A stretch of DNA of 64,000 bases from positions 558,001 through 622,000 of the forward strand of contig CAVWDI010000010.1 in assembly GCA_963753725.1 (NCBI GenBank). Direction: 5' to 3'. The first letter of the stretch is position 1; every line of letters begins with the position of its first letter. Both the position numbers and the translations under genes were made by a program. The notes below the pieces were generated by a model, which saw only the letters and a list, made by a program, of their open reading frames with translations, had not been told where the DNA came from and searched no databases. This DNA is from CAVWDI01 sp963753725. Its GTDB lineage: Bacteria > Chloroflexota > Anaerolineae > Anaerolineales > UBA4823. Positions 18,753-28,956 of this stretch are shown here, in pieces.

Positions 18753-19243
18753 AGACCACGCTCTGCCCTGAATTTAGCCAGATAAGACCGGTACTCTTCC
18801 AATTCCTGGGTTGCCAGTTCATCCGGGAAAATTAATTCTACCTGTGTGAGCGCATCCACAAAGGCGGGTGCATAGGGGGCGATACCAATTATCCCGACCT
18901 TGCTGCCCTGTTCCAAGTGGATTTTACCCAGCATAAAGTCGGTTATGAATTTGTTATCCTTGCGCAGGATCAACTTCCATTCCTGGGGGGTTGCCGAGAT
19001 GATGAATTCCGCCATCTCTTCGACGGTCACCCGGCTGAAAAAGTCCAATTCAATAAGAACACCTTTTTCAACCACTGCTCCGAAGATGATGTCATCATCA
19101 ATGCCCCAATCCGTATCTGCGGTGACATGGAAGCAAATTTTTGTGGTCACTTTTTTGAGGGTTTCCTGAAATTCCGGAGAGGACCGATAGATCTTCGCGC
19201 TTTCAACCAGCCATTCTGGGGTACAGTATCTGTAAGTGGTCAT
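18749..19243 (-). CDS. SCP2-like (sterol-carrier fold) protein
   Basis: A 164-residue protein with an SCP2-type alpha/beta pattern: an N-terminal helix ('WLVESAKIYRSSPEFQ'), strands ending 'ICFHVTADTDWGIDDDIIFGAVVEKG', and the typical 'FMLGKIHLEQGSKV' helix-strand near the end ('f..gk....Gd...l' in SCP2). SCP2 domains bind lipids or acyl chains. It is translationally linked to moaD (4-base overlap) and follows an acyl-CoA ligase gene, so a role in presenting a hydrophobic acid or aldehyde is plausible. That role is inference. Confidence 0.7.
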   Translation of the reverse strand: MTTYRYCTPEWLVESAKIYRSSPEFQETLKKVTTKICFHVTADTDWGIDDDIIFGAVVEKGVLIELDFFSRVTVEEMAEFIISATPQEWKLILRKDNKFITDFMLGKIHLEQGSKVGIIGIAPYAPAFVDALTQVELIFPDELATQELEEYRSYLAKFRAERGL

Positions 19244-19283
19244 TTTTTCTTTCCGCCTTCTTTGGATTGGCCCTGTTTTTATG

Positions 19284-20975
19284 TTAATTATCCAAGGTAC
19301 CCAGCTTTGATTTTAACCTTTCGATGGTTTGCTCGCGCAGGGCTCTTTTAAACACTTTTTCGGAGACTGTCAGCGGCAGGTCTTCCCTGAATTCAATATA
19401 CCTTGGGACTGCGTATGGCGGTAGGTGCGCTCTGCAAAACTCTCTTATCTCTTCTGCATCCAGGTTGTCGGACTGACCGTCCTTCAATCGGATGACTGCC
19501 ATCACCCTTTCGCTTCCGGGAATATCCGGGTCTGGCACACCGAATGCGGCCGCCATCAATACAGCGGGGTGTTGAAAAAGCACCTCGTCCACCTGTGTAG
19601 TGTAGACTTTGAGGCCGGATACATTGACCATGTCTTTAATGCGGTCGATAAGCTGGAAATACCCGTCTTCATCCATCACGGCAATATCACCAGTATGCAG
19701 CCAGCCATCGGGGGTCAATCCGGAGCCAGGTTCGGGCCAGTATCCGCGCATTACCTGCGGTCCACGTACAACGATCTCTCCCGGCTGCCCTCGCGAGACT
19801 GCTTCACCGCTCTCCGGATCAACCAGTTTACATTCCGTGTCCGGACAGGGCACTCCGATGCCGAATTTCTCCTGCTGCATAAACCCGGTTATCTTGGAGA
19901 AACCCGATAGGTTCATGTGTATTACGGTGGAAGTTTCTGTCAGTCCGTATCCCTCCGAGATCGGCATGCGGGTTTTATCCCTTATGTTCTGAGCGACTTC
20001 TTTTGGGAGAGGGGCTGATCCGCTGAAGAGCATTGAATTGATGCGCTGCAGCCCGGCATCTGCCAGGCGCATAAACTGGGTGGGGACGCCGGGGATCAGG
20101 AATGGGCGGTATTCGTGAATGGCAGCCACCATATTTCTGGTATCGCGTGCGTCCGGCAGGATGATTAATCGCAGACCAAGGTAAATCGAGGATTGGTGGA
20201 CGAAATTCCCATAGGCATGCGACATCGGGGTAGATAAAAGCACCGAGGATTTCCCGGCGATGCCCGGCAGCATGGGTTTCATCAACCACGGCAATCCCTG
20301 GCGGATGCCGCAGGCGCGGTTGTAATGGCTTAGCATCACTCCCTTGGGTATCCCAGTGGCGCCGCCCGTGAAAGCCATTTCACACAAATCCTCTTCAGCA
20401 TCGATTTTAATGTCAGGAGCCTCCAGGTTACCTTCTAACAGGCTCCCAAACTCGACCGCACCGGTTGGCAGGGGTATGCTGACTGGAGCCCGGTCGTAAC
20501 CCTCGGTCGAGCTGACGATAATCCGTTGGACCTGGCTTTGTTCTACCACAGCCAGCACCTTATCCAAATGTTCTTCGCGGCAGATTACCATCTTACTGGC
20601 GGGTGTGCGGACTTCGTGTTTTAATCCATCTTCGGTGTGCATGATGCTGGTGAGCACGGCAACACCGCCGGCTTTGAGAACCGCCCAGTAACTGATAACA
20701 AATTCTAGACAGTTAGGCAGGTAAATATTAACCCGGTCGCCCTTTTTAAGCCCCAAATTTGAAAGGTTGCCTGCCGTCCGGTCCACAAGTTTTTTCAACC
20801 GTCGGTATTTCAGGCTGCTGTCGTTATATAGGACTGCTGTTTGATTGGGGTACTGTGCGGAAGCTTCATCCAGGGCATTGAACAATGGCTCCATTGGGAA
20901 TGGAGCCAGGGTTTTTTCGAGCTTATAGGGTCCCAGTTTATAACTTTTTAACCAGGGTTTTTCCTGGTAATCCAT
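19284..20975 (-). CDS. AMP-dependent acyl-CoA synthetase/ligase
   Basis: About 563 residues of the ANL adenylating superfamily. In order it carries the phosphate-binding motif 'FTGGATGIPKGVMLSH' (usually TSGTTGxPKG), 'PMSHAYGN', the core 'EGYGLTETS', 'GWLHTGDIAVMDEDGYF', and the hinge 'DRIKDMVNVSG'. The C-terminal Lys region ends 'KVFKRALRE', with the catalytic Lys expected there. The enzyme should activate a carboxylic acid to its acyl-adenylate and CoA ester. ATG 20975 is chosen over TTG 20981 because of a GGAGA site. Its place between AOR and SCP2 genes suggests that the acid made by AOR (or its precursor) is the substrate. Confidence 0.88.
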   Translation of the reverse strand: MDYQEKPWLKSYKLGPYKLEKTLAPFPMEPLFNALDEASAQYPNQTAVLYNDSSLKYRRLKKLVDRTAGNLSNLGLKKGDRVNIYLPNCLEFVISYWAVLKAGGVAVLTSIMHTEDGLKHEVRTPASKMVICREEHLDKVLAVVEQSQVQRIIVSSTEGYDRAPVSIPLPTGAVEFGSLLEGNLEAPDIKIDAEEDLCEMAFTGGATGIPKGVMLSHYNRACGIRQGLPWLMKPMLPGIAGKSSVLLSTPMSHAYGNFVHQSSIYLGLRLIILPDARDTRNMVAAIHEYRPFLIPGVPTQFMRLADAGLQRINSMLFSGSAPLPKEVAQNIRDKTRMPISEGYGLTETSTVIHMNLSGFSKITGFMQQEKFGIGVPCPDTECKLVDPESGEAVSRGQPGEIVVRGPQVMRGYWPEPGSGLTPDGWLHTGDIAVMDEDGYFQLIDRIKDMVNVSGLKVYTTQVDEVLFQHPAVLMAAAFGVPDPDIPGSERVMAVIRLKDGQSDNLDAEEIREFCRAHLPPYAVPRYIEFREDLPLTVSEKVFKRALREQTIERLKSKLGTLDN

Positions 20976-21046
20976 ACTCAATCTCCGGTCAGGACGCGAT
21001 ATCTATCCTGGTGATATTTATCCTGGTGATATTTATCCTGGGATTT

Positions 21047-22922
21047 TTAATCCCATAAATCCTTGATCATCTCATCCAAGCCAAGCTGGCGCAGTTTCTC
21101 GGGTGTTGGTATACCGCTGGACGTATCCCAACCGCGCAGTTCATAATAGGCGTCTTTTAACATTTCCAGGGTAGCCTCGTCGATCGTCATGCCGCGCGCC
21201 GGACCATCGGGCAGCGCGTCTTCCGCCAATCTACCCGGTAATTTGTCCTGGTTGCGGCTAAAACCTTCACGCATATTGTAAACCCTGGACAGGTTGTAGA
21301 TGCGTTCACCGCTGCTCCTGAATTCATCGGCGTTGAAATCCCATCCGGTGGCAGCTGCGACCAGTTCCACGATATCTTCATCCGAAAGCAGAACACCCAT
21401 AAACTTGCAACCACCCAGGGCATCCAGCACTGTCAGCGCATTCTCCATGTCCACCAGTATTTTCACCTCACCCGGATCGGCGACGAATGGATCGCGGATG
21501 CTGCTCTCTTCAACGATTAAGAATGGGATGTCGATAAAGGTTGGCCCCTGTATATAACCAGTCATATGATCCCCGCCGCGATTGGCGGTCACATATCCGA
21601 GACCGGTAATCTTGGCGGCGCGCGGGTCATATGCCGGCAGTTCCAATCCCTTCACCTGGACCGCAAAATGCTGGCTGTCCCCTCCCAACTGCTGCGCCAT
21701 TCTCAATGAACCCATGGCGAGCAGGTCCCCAACCCCTTCTCGCTTAGCGATTTTTTCAATCAAGTCTACTACCAGGTCTCCATCACCAAAATTAATCTCC
21801 AGTCCCCCGGTCGCTTCTTTGGTGAGGATGCCGCGCTCGAAGCACTCCATAGCGAAGGCGATTGTCCCGCCAGCGCTGATTGTGTCCAAACCATACTCGT
21901 TGCAGCGGTAGTTCGCCATTGTGATGGTCCCCATGTCTTCAATGGCGCACAGCGCTCCAAGCGTGTTTATCGATTCATACTCGGGCCCTTCACCTTTATG
22001 GCCTTTCCATTTTCCCTCCCGAATTTCTGTTTTTCGCCCGCAAATCACCGGGCAGGCGAAGCAGGCTACGCCTTTAATCAGGACTTTGTCGTTCATCGCC
22101 TGGGCATTAACGTTGTCAATGCCTTCAAACGTACCGGAGGTCCAATTTCTGGTAGGATAGCCGCCGCGCACGTTGACCATATCGGAGATCATATTCGTCC
22201 CAAATGTGTCGAAACCGATCTTTAACAGCGATTCGTCAATATACTGGCGCTGCTTTTTATTGGCGCGCGCGAAATTCATCTGGTTCGGCCAGGTCAATGG
22301 GCATTCTGCCTGAGCAGGCGATCGCCTTGAGGCGTTTGGAACCCATCACGGCTCCCAGTCCGCAGCGGCCAGCCGCACGGTGCCTGTCATTCATTATGGC
22401 GGCATAACGGACCAGGTTCTCGCCTGCCGGACCGATAGAAGCGATCGTGGTATGTTTTTTTGCGCGCTGCTGCAGGATATCTTCGGTCTCAGGAATGGTC
22501 TTCCCCCACAGGTCACTGGCGTCTTTAAGCTCAGCGATGCCGTCATCGATACGCAGGTAGACCGGCGAACTGGAAGCGCCCTCGAAGATTATGCCGTCGT
22601 AACCGCTGAACTTCAATGCGGGACCGAAAGTGCCGCCCGAATTCGATGCCCCCCATAAGCCGGTTTGCGGGGATTTGGCAACCACAGAATAGCGGCTGGC
22701 GCTGGCGGAATGGGTGCCTGTCAATGGTCCGGTCATAAATATGAGCGGGTTATCCGGTCCGAGCGGGTCGACACCTGCTGGGACCAGGTCGTAGAAATAA
22801 CGGGTAGCCAGACCGCTCCCACCGATGTACTTGCGGGCCCAATCCGGATTGATTTTTTCAGTGGTGATCGCGCCGGAACTGAGGTTAACTCTCAGAATCT
22901 GGCCCATAAAGGCGCTGCTCAT
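21047..22922 (-). CDS. Tungsten/molybdenum aldehyde ferredoxin oxidoreductase (one frameshift near 22267)
   Basis: Two frames (22922-22257 and about 22270-21047) form one AOR-family protein of about 620 residues; the break lies in a CGCGCGCG run. The N-terminal domain has 'RVNLSSGAITTEKI', the opening of AOR, and 'KYIGGSGLATRYFYD'. The [4Fe-4S] ligands are in 'CFACPVICGR' (CxxCxxxC), with the fourth Cys in 'LGGCKF'. 'GLELPAYDPRAAKITGLGY' and 'NRGGDH' are pterin-site motifs. AOR enzymes oxidise aldehydes to acids with ferredoxin, or the reverse. The start codon overlaps the stop of the upstream nucleotidyltransferase (ATGA). With the CoA ligase, SCP2 and MoaD it forms an operon. Confidence 0.9.
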
Positions 22923-24145
22923 TGGATGGGTTCCTTCACATCAGAATTTTCACTGCCGAGGGCAGGCTGCCCGGATTCGAACAAACGCTGGATTCTTTCA
23001 ATTCCTTTAGAGAGCATCATCGATCCGAACTCCCACATATTATTTGCCCCCCAATTTAACCGCAGAAAGCTAAGGAATCCTGAAAATTTAAATTTGATGG
23101 GGGTGTAAAATTCCGGAACCAGGCAGCGAACATAATAAAACCAGAACCCTGGAATCCTTCCGAGCGGACGCTTATTTGATACGCCGTATTTGAATTCCCA
23201 GCGCTCAAATGCAGATACATTCTCGTTATTTAAAGTTTCAAGAACTTGCAGCGGGATGGGTGCATCTAATAAATCAGCCAGGTAACCGAGACCGTTCGAT
23301 AGGTCCAGGACCAACCGTCTTTTACGGGCTTGATCGAGCAGCCGTCCCCAGTCGATTTCCGGGGATTTGTGTTTCAGGATGGTCATAGCGTCGGCGATCC
23401 AGCGGAAAATTTCGGCATTGTGTTCTCTTAAACCATGGATGCAAATGTGTATGAGCATGTCTGTGGGATTTAGAATCAATACCGGTAAACCATTGATTTC
23501 CGATTGAACCGCGCCGTCCCAGAAATCGGCATCAAAGTCCTCTATAGGTGATGGGAACAATAAAGACCGATGCAGATCGACATTCTGGTCCTGCTGGTTG
23601 GTAAAGCCTACAGAATGGTGATAGATAAAGTATGCTTCTTTTCTTAAATCTGGATATTTTGTTGTGGGTACCCAACCCGATTTTTCAAAATAATCAACAG
23701 CCTTCCAGACCTGATTTGATTTAACGAGGATGTCGATGTCCCCCATCGGCCGCAGACCAGGGGTTTTGATATATTCCAGAATCAGCGCAGTGCCTTTCAA
23801 AAACAGGACATCAACACCATTGTTCCGAAATTCCCTTATTAATTCATCGGCAGTCTTCAATAAGCGCTGGTTTTCATACCAGCTTGAGCGGAACAACCCT
23901 TTGTAGATATTAATCTGGGGATCGTCAATTTCAAGGATTTTCAAATTTTGGTACAGAAGTGGAAAGATCTGCATCGATGCATAATCGATCAAATCAATAT
24001 TAACCATCGACTTCCATTTTTTCCAAGCATTTACGGCTGCATCCCCGTTTAAGAGTGCTGCCTGCAGGAGCAATTCCTGTTGGGGAGTGGGTTTAAAGTT
24101 ACCCAAATCACTATGAGAGGTTTTTGAAAATTGACTATCGTTCAA
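22919..24145 (-). CDS. Nucleotidyltransferase family protein (PF14907 type)
   Basis: A 408-residue protein with a minimal nucleotidyltransferase core: 'VDVLFLKGTALI' followed by 'RPMGDIDILV' (G-D-I-D-I metal motif) and later 'QNVDLHRSL' (third acidic residue). The rest is helical, with 'PTDMLIHICIHG' and 'FRWIADAMTILK' motifs characteristic of this uncharacterised family. Relatives occur beside HprK-like kinases and PqqD proteins in lasso-peptide and HPr-rel-A loci, both of which have counterparts here at 32529-34066. The 4-base overlap with AOR means the two are co-translated, an odd pairing. The chemical role in any of these loci is not established. Confidence 0.85.
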   Translation of the reverse strand: MNDSQFSKTSHSDLGNFKPTPQQELLLQAALLNGDAAVNAWKKWKSMVNIDLIDYASMQIFPLLYQNLKILEIDDPQINIYKGLFRSSWYENQRLLKTADELIREFRNNGVDVLFLKGTALILEYIKTPGLRPMGDIDILVKSNQVWKAVDYFEKSGWVPTTKYPDLRKEAYFIYHHSVGFTNQQDQNVDLHRSLLFPSPIEDFDADFWDGAVQSEINGLPVLILNPTDMLIHICIHGLREHNAEIFRWIADAMTILKHKSPEIDWGRLLDQARKRRLVLDLSNGLGYLADLLDAPIPLQVLETLNNENVSAFERWEFKYGVSNKRPLGRIPGFWFYYVRCLVPEFYTPIKFKFSGFLSFLRLNWGANNMWEFGSMMLSKGIERIQRLFESGQPALGSENSDVKEPIQ

Positions 24146-24347
24146 TCGGGACGCACCTTATATGAATAATTATTTGTTTAGGAAACTGCGAAATTTAGAT
24201 TTACAATACAAAGAGCGTATATCAATGGTTAAATATTCGAAACTAACAGTATAATGCTGCTGGCAAATATTCTCCCAATTGAATTTTCATAAGTATACCG
24301 CGCATTTTTTTTGACCCTTTTCCTCAACCTGATTTTTAAACCATAAA

Positions 24348-25717
24348 ATGGAATCGATAAAAACGATTATAAAAAACAATGGTAGAAAGATTAAACAGTA
24401 CCTTTATATTCCAGTCTGGCGTTTCAGAAAAATTCGCAACTCGTGGAGAATAAAACGGTTAAATCGAACGCACGTACAGGCAGCTGCCGGCTCGTAAAGA
24501 CCAGCCAAATTTAATTGAAAGCAGAAAGATCCTGGAGCGGATTCTCACCCAGAATATCATTCAATTTTGGTATCCTGAGATATTGGATAGAGAGTATGGA
24601 GGCTACCGGTTTAACCATGATATTAACAGCGTCTGGGGCGGACATGTAAACAAAAATCTTATCCCACAAGCAAGAGCTGTGTGGTTCTTTTCTGTACTTG
24701 CCGACAGCCCTTATGGAAAAAAGGAACACCTCGAAGCAGCGAAGCATGGATATAACTTTATTTCTCAATCCATGTGGGACCCAAAATCAGGGGGGTTTTA
24801 TTGGCAGGTTGAGCCTTCAGGGGAGGTACCCACAGTGCCCGAAAAGTATCTGATTGCACAAACTTTCGGTCTATATGCATTATCCCAGTACGCCATGGTT
24901 TCCAGGGATGGTTCAGCTGAGAAATTAGCCCGGGAACTATTTAACTTGATGGAGCGCAATGCATATAATTCAAAGCACGGTGGTTACAGGAAAATGTTCG
25001 ACCAGGATTGGGGTTCAATAAGCGCGGACACAAGGATTTATTTTGGTGTAAACGATGGTACTAAAACATTGAACCTCCATCTTCATATTATGGAGGCACT
25101 TACTGAATATTGCCTTTTATCCAATGACCAGATTGCCAACCGAAGGCTGATCGAACTCATTATGATTGAGAGCAACTCAGTTATCAGGAAATCGCTCGGA
25201 GCGAGTACGGATAAATATAAGGAAAATTGGGAACCGGATATTGGCAAAAAGACATCTTTAATAAATTTCGGGCACGACCTTGAAAATATCTCGCTTTTGA
25301 TCGAGGCATGTGAGGCAGTAAATCTTCCCATTTTCTTATTACTGGATCTTTATAAAACGGTCTTCAGTTATATTCTAAAATTTGGTTTTGACCTGAAAAA
25401 TGGTGGGTTTTTTCGATCGGCTCCTATCCAAACCCGAGATTATTATCGGAATAAAATATGGTGGATTCAAGCAGAAGGTTTATTATGCACGCTGAAAATG
25501 TACCAGATAACTCGAGATGAGGTTTATTTTTAATTGTTTTGCGCAAACACTGGATTGGGTTAATAATTACCAGATTGACTGGCTAAATGGGGAATGGTAT
25601 GCCCAGATCTATAAGAATGGGAAACCGACCGGGGCTAAAGCTAACCAATGGAAGACTCCCTATCACAACGGACGAGCAGTGCTTCAAAGTTTAGAAATAC
25701 TGGGATCATTGGTTTAA
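24348..25717 (+). CDS. AGE-family sugar 2-epimerase-like protein (two frameshifts)
   Basis: The central frame (about 24463-25533) shows an N-acylglucosamine/cellobiose 2-epimerase (alpha6/alpha6 barrel): 'FWYPEILDREYGGYRFNHD', 'YLIAQTFGLYALSQY', 'LNLHLHIMEALTEY' and 'FGHDLENISLL' (catalytic His region, usually G-H-x-x-E). 'WWIQAEGL' also matches. The C-terminus continues in another frame (about 25530-25717) with 'NGEWYAQIYKNGKP' and 'KTPYHNGRAVL'. No ATG lies in the central frame; ATG 24348 in another frame encodes a basic start and joins through a shift near 24490. Repaired length is about 450 residues. Epimerases of this family interconvert glucose/mannose-type units at reducing ends, fitting a glycan locus. 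It is the only plus-strand gene in this part of the locus. Confidence 0.75.
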
Positions 25718-25765
25718 AAAAATTAATCCTTTAAAGCGTTTTTAACAGCAGGATGAAGATTAGTT

Positions 25766-27514
25766 TTATGCGCTGGGCTCCTTCAATTTATAGTTCAGAG
25801 TCTCGAACAGCGATGTAAAGCTGCCTTGATCTGAGATTGACCCATTTTCAAGCATATATATATTGTCCATTTTTTGGGCGATGTTCAGGTCGTGGCTGAT
25901 TAAGATGATGGTTGGAACGCTGCTCATATTATCCACGTTGTTCATCACATATTCAATTGAATGCGCGTCCAGATGGTTAGTGGGTTCATCGAGGATGAGC
26001 AGTTTCGGTTGGTTTAGAAATGCCCTTGCGATGGCGATGCGCTGACGCTGCCCTCCGGAGAGCAGTTGGCCGTCTGTGCCGATATACGTTTCATAACCCT
26101 GCGCCATTTCCAAAATAAAATCATGAGCGCTGCCCAGTTCAGCGGCTTTTATAATTTCCTGCAGGCTTTTTTCTGGATGACCATAGGCTATATTTTCTGC
26201 GATCGTGCCGGGGAACAGGATGGGATCCTGGGTGACGACAGCTATTTGGCGCCGAAATTGGCCGAGTTCTATTTCACTGTAAGGCAGATGATCGGCGATT
26301 AAGCGTCCTTCTTGGGGACGGTAAAATCCGAGGATGAGATTTACTACCGTCGTCTTCCCCGATCCGTTGGGACCGAAGATGGCTGTTTTTGACTCTGGTT
26401 CAAAAACCATGGAAATGTTTTTTAAAGTTGGCGCTTCGGCATAGCTGAAGGAGACCGTATCCAGTGTAATTTTTCCGCCAAATTGAATCGGTGTTCTGCC
26501 TTGATACGGACGCGGTTCGTTAATATCCAGGAATTTGAATAAACGACCAAGAGATTCGTTTCCTTCGATTATCCTGGGGATAGACCTGCTGATAGCTTCT
26601 GCCCGAGGCCGCAGGAACATCACCACTGCGTAGAAAGTAATCAGGTCGCCTATAGACATAGCACCGGTAGCGACCGAACGACCGCCAGCCACCAGGACAA
26701 TCATGCTGACCGTGGCAATGATGATGGTATCAACTGAATAATAAACCTCTCGAAAGAGGGACATATCGCTGCTGGTTCGGCGTAAAGTTTCGTAGCTCTC
26801 TTTTTGACGCTGGATTTCATATTTTTCTGCCGCTTCCAGCCTGCTGAGATCCATAATCTGCATAACGAACATTACACCTTTGCTGAAGGAATTAAAAGAT
26901 TCGTGGAAAAAATTTGTACGTTTCTTTAATCTTTTTCCCATTGTTCGGCTGGTTATAAAAACGAAGGGCACTGAAATTAAAACAATTAAAGTCAACAACC
27001 AATTCAGGATCAATAAAATAATCAGGAGTACAATCGTGATCAATATTTTCGGCAAAAATTCCGCCAGCAGGGAATATGTCATAATATCCAATCGTTCAGA
27101 ATCCTGAACGATAATCGTGTGTAATTCGCCGAGGTCAGCCTTTGTATAATAGGAGCGTGAAAAGGAATATAATTTTTTAACCAATTCTTCGCGAATACTC
27201 CGGATAACCTTCTTGGTGATATCCAACACCAGGTAGCTGATGAGCAGTGAGGCTCCATCGTTGATCATTTGCAATAATACGACAGCCAACCCAACCAGCA
27301 GCAGAGAATAATAATTTCCGCTCGGGATCGCTACATCAAATACGTATCTAATCAGATATGCGATCGGCAAAAATATCGCCGATTGAATTACAGAAACAGT
27401 GATGCTGAGAAAAATTTTTCTGTGATACGGGGAATAGAACCTGCTGTAATATTTCCAGGCTTGTACGTTAATAATTTTTTGAAGAGATTGGTCTGAGAAT
27501 AAAGTTGTGTTCAT
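25766..27514 (-). CDS. ABC exporter, fused permease-ATPase
   Basis: A 582-residue half-transporter. Six membrane segments occupy residues about 30-310. The nucleotide-binding domain has Walker A 'FGPNGSGKTT' (about 378-387), Q-loop 'VVTQDPILFPGTI', signature 'LSGGQRQRIAIARA' (about 481-494), Walker B 'LLILDEPTNHLD' and H-loop 'LISHD'. It is a type IV exporter expected to work as a homodimer. The gene is the last of the nine-gene run beginning with the PqqD-like gene, 6 bases after a GT2 gene. It therefore probably exports the product of that run, whether lipid-linked glycan, glycolipid or modified peptide. No peptidase C39 domain is present. Confidence 0.9.
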   Translation of the reverse strand: MNTTLFSDQSLQKIINVQAWKYYSRFYSPYHRKIFLSITVSVIQSAIFLPIAYLIRYVFDVAIPSGNYYSLLLVGLAVVLLQMINDGASLLISYLVLDITKKVIRSIREELVKKLYSFSRSYYTKADLGELHTIIVQDSERLDIMTYSLLAEFLPKILITIVLLIILLILNWLLTLIVLISVPFVFITSRTMGKRLKKRTNFFHESFNSFSKGVMFVMQIMDLSRLEAAEKYEIQRQKESYETLRRTSSDMSLFREVYYSVDTIIIATVSMIVLVAGGRSVATGAMSIGDLITFYAVVMFLRPRAEAISRSIPRIIEGNESLGRLFKFLDINEPRPYQGRTPIQFGGKITLDTVSFSYAEAPTLKNISMVFEPESKTAIFGPNGSGKTTVVNLILGFYRPQEGRLIADHLPYSEIELGQFRRQIAVVTQDPILFPGTIAENIAYGHPEKSLQEIIKAAELGSAHDFILEMAQGYETYIGTDGQLLSGGQRQRIAIARAFLNQPKLLILDEPTNHLDAHSIEYVMNNVDNMSSVPTIILISHDLNIAQKMDNIYMLENGSISDQGSFTSLFETLNYKLKEPSA

Positions 27515-27520
27515 ATATTA

Positions 27521-28213
27521 TTAATTTAAATCCGGTTTACCCTTTCGTCTTTCCAGGGATTTCCGAAGGATGTTGAGATAATCTTTTTGTGATTTCCTCT
27601 CCACAATACCGATATTCGCATCGTGTATCCTGCGCTTGGCGACTAAATCCGGCAGCATCAGGCTTTTCAATCCGGTCTCAAGTGCTCTGCTGTACCAATC
27701 CACAAACTCTCCGATTTTCCATTGGGTGGTAAATTTACCAACTTTATGAAATGAATCGCGTTGGATTAGTAAGGAAGAAGGGATATATCCCGGGACGAAT
27801 TGATCTTTTTGATCCAGTATTGTACCCAATTGTGTGCTGCGAAATTGAACCACGTGACCGAAAACCATATCCAGGTCCGGGTCGTTTTCAAACGCTTTCA
27901 TTTGCAGAGAAATCTTATCAGGTATCCACAGGTCATCCGAATCGAGGAAGGCGTAATAAGCGCCTTGCGCCATGTCAATTCCTTTATTGCGGGCTGCGCC
28001 GATGCCCTGGTTGGATTGAAAGGTATATCGGATACTGGAATTTTGATATTCCTTCACGATTGCGGCGCTTTTATCCGTTGACCCGTCATCAACCACAATG
28101 ATCTCGATTGGGCTGTAAGTCTGCGCCAAAACACTGTCGATCGCTTCGGCGATATACCGTTTGCGGTTGTAAACCGGGATGATGGCGCTTATTAAGCGCT
28201 CGTTATTATACAT
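27521..28213 (-). CDS. Family 2 glycosyltransferase (GT2 paralog a)
   Basis: A 230-residue GT-A enzyme. It has the nucleotide-binding 'VVDDGSTDKSA', 'GIGAARNKGI' and the metal-binding 'AFLDSDDLW' (D-x-D type). It lacks C-terminal membrane segments, so it is soluble or peripheral. It overlaps the upstream GT2b gene by 8 bases. It is the most divergent of four tandem GT2 genes, which all keep the same short C-terminal tail pattern ('RRRIHDANI'). It adds a sugar to an acceptor in the same pathway; donor and acceptor are unknown. Confidence 0.88.
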   Translation of the reverse strand: MYNNERLISAIIPVYNRKRYIAEAIDSVLAQTYSPIEIIVVDDGSTDKSAAIVKEYQNSSIRYTFQSNQGIGAARNKGIDMAQGAYYAFLDSDDLWIPDKISLQMKAFENDPDLDMVFGHVVQFRSTQLGTILDQKDQFVPGYIPSSLLIQRDSFHKVGKFTTQWKIGEFVDWYSRALETGLKSLMLPDLVAKRRIHDANIGIVERKSQKDYLNILRKSLERRKGKPDLN

Positions 28214-28956
28214 TGTTATCGATTGAGCCTGTGTTATTTTGCTGTTTGCGTTTGACCGATTCTCTCACAGATTGCAGCAGCTCTTTGACCGGTTGGGAAT
28301 CACGTTCCCTCGGGTGAGAAAGATTTGACCTGTGAACTCGACGACGAACCAGTACTTCGTTTACCTTAGCCAGTTGAACACCGGTATCTTTGGCTCGGAA
28401 GAACCAATCCGAATCATTGGCATCCCTTAACAGCGGGTTAAAAAATACCTACACGTTCAAACGTTGGTCTGCTGATGACAAGAGCGCTGGGCAGAAAACC
28501 TGGAAATTCATCCTCAAAGTCGGTAATCTTCATCTGGTCAAACAATGGAGTGCCGGGATCTAAGAAATTCTTAACTTCACAAATTACGAACCCGACCTGG
28601 GGATCACTTTGAAAGGCGTTGATCTGCAGACTCAGTTTATTTGCTTCCCATACATCATCTGCATCTAAAAAGGCTATATAAAATCCATTTGCGGCTTCGA
28701 TGCCGGTGTTTTTTGCCTGGCCGTGTCCCAGGTTCACCTGGTAGATATATTCCACCTCTTTGAATGAACGGACGATTTCTTCTGTACCGTCTTCGGAGCC
28801 ATCATCTACCACGATGATTTCAATCGGCTGGTAGGTTTGGGCAAGCACATTTTTTATGGCTTCGGCGATATACAACTCGCCGTTGTAAACTGGAATGATG
28901 ACACTTACTAATGTATTGGACCCGGAAGCCAGTTTGCGTTTTTGCATATTTCCCAT
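28206..28956 (-). CDS. Family 2 glycosyltransferase (GT2 paralog b), one frameshift
   Basis: The N-terminal 170 codons (28956-28438) carry 'VSVIIPVYNGELYIAEAI', 'IIVVDDGSEDGTEEIV' and 'AFLDADDVW'. The frame then breaks in a run of six A/T pairs at 28440-28445. Shifting one base there restores 'FFNPLLRDANDSDWFFRAKD' and 'VLVRRRVHRSNLSHPRE', ending at 28206. The repaired protein (about 250 residues) matches paralogs c and d throughout, so the homopolymer shift is most likely a sequencing error. Its start overlaps the stop of paralog c by one base. Confidence 0.82.
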
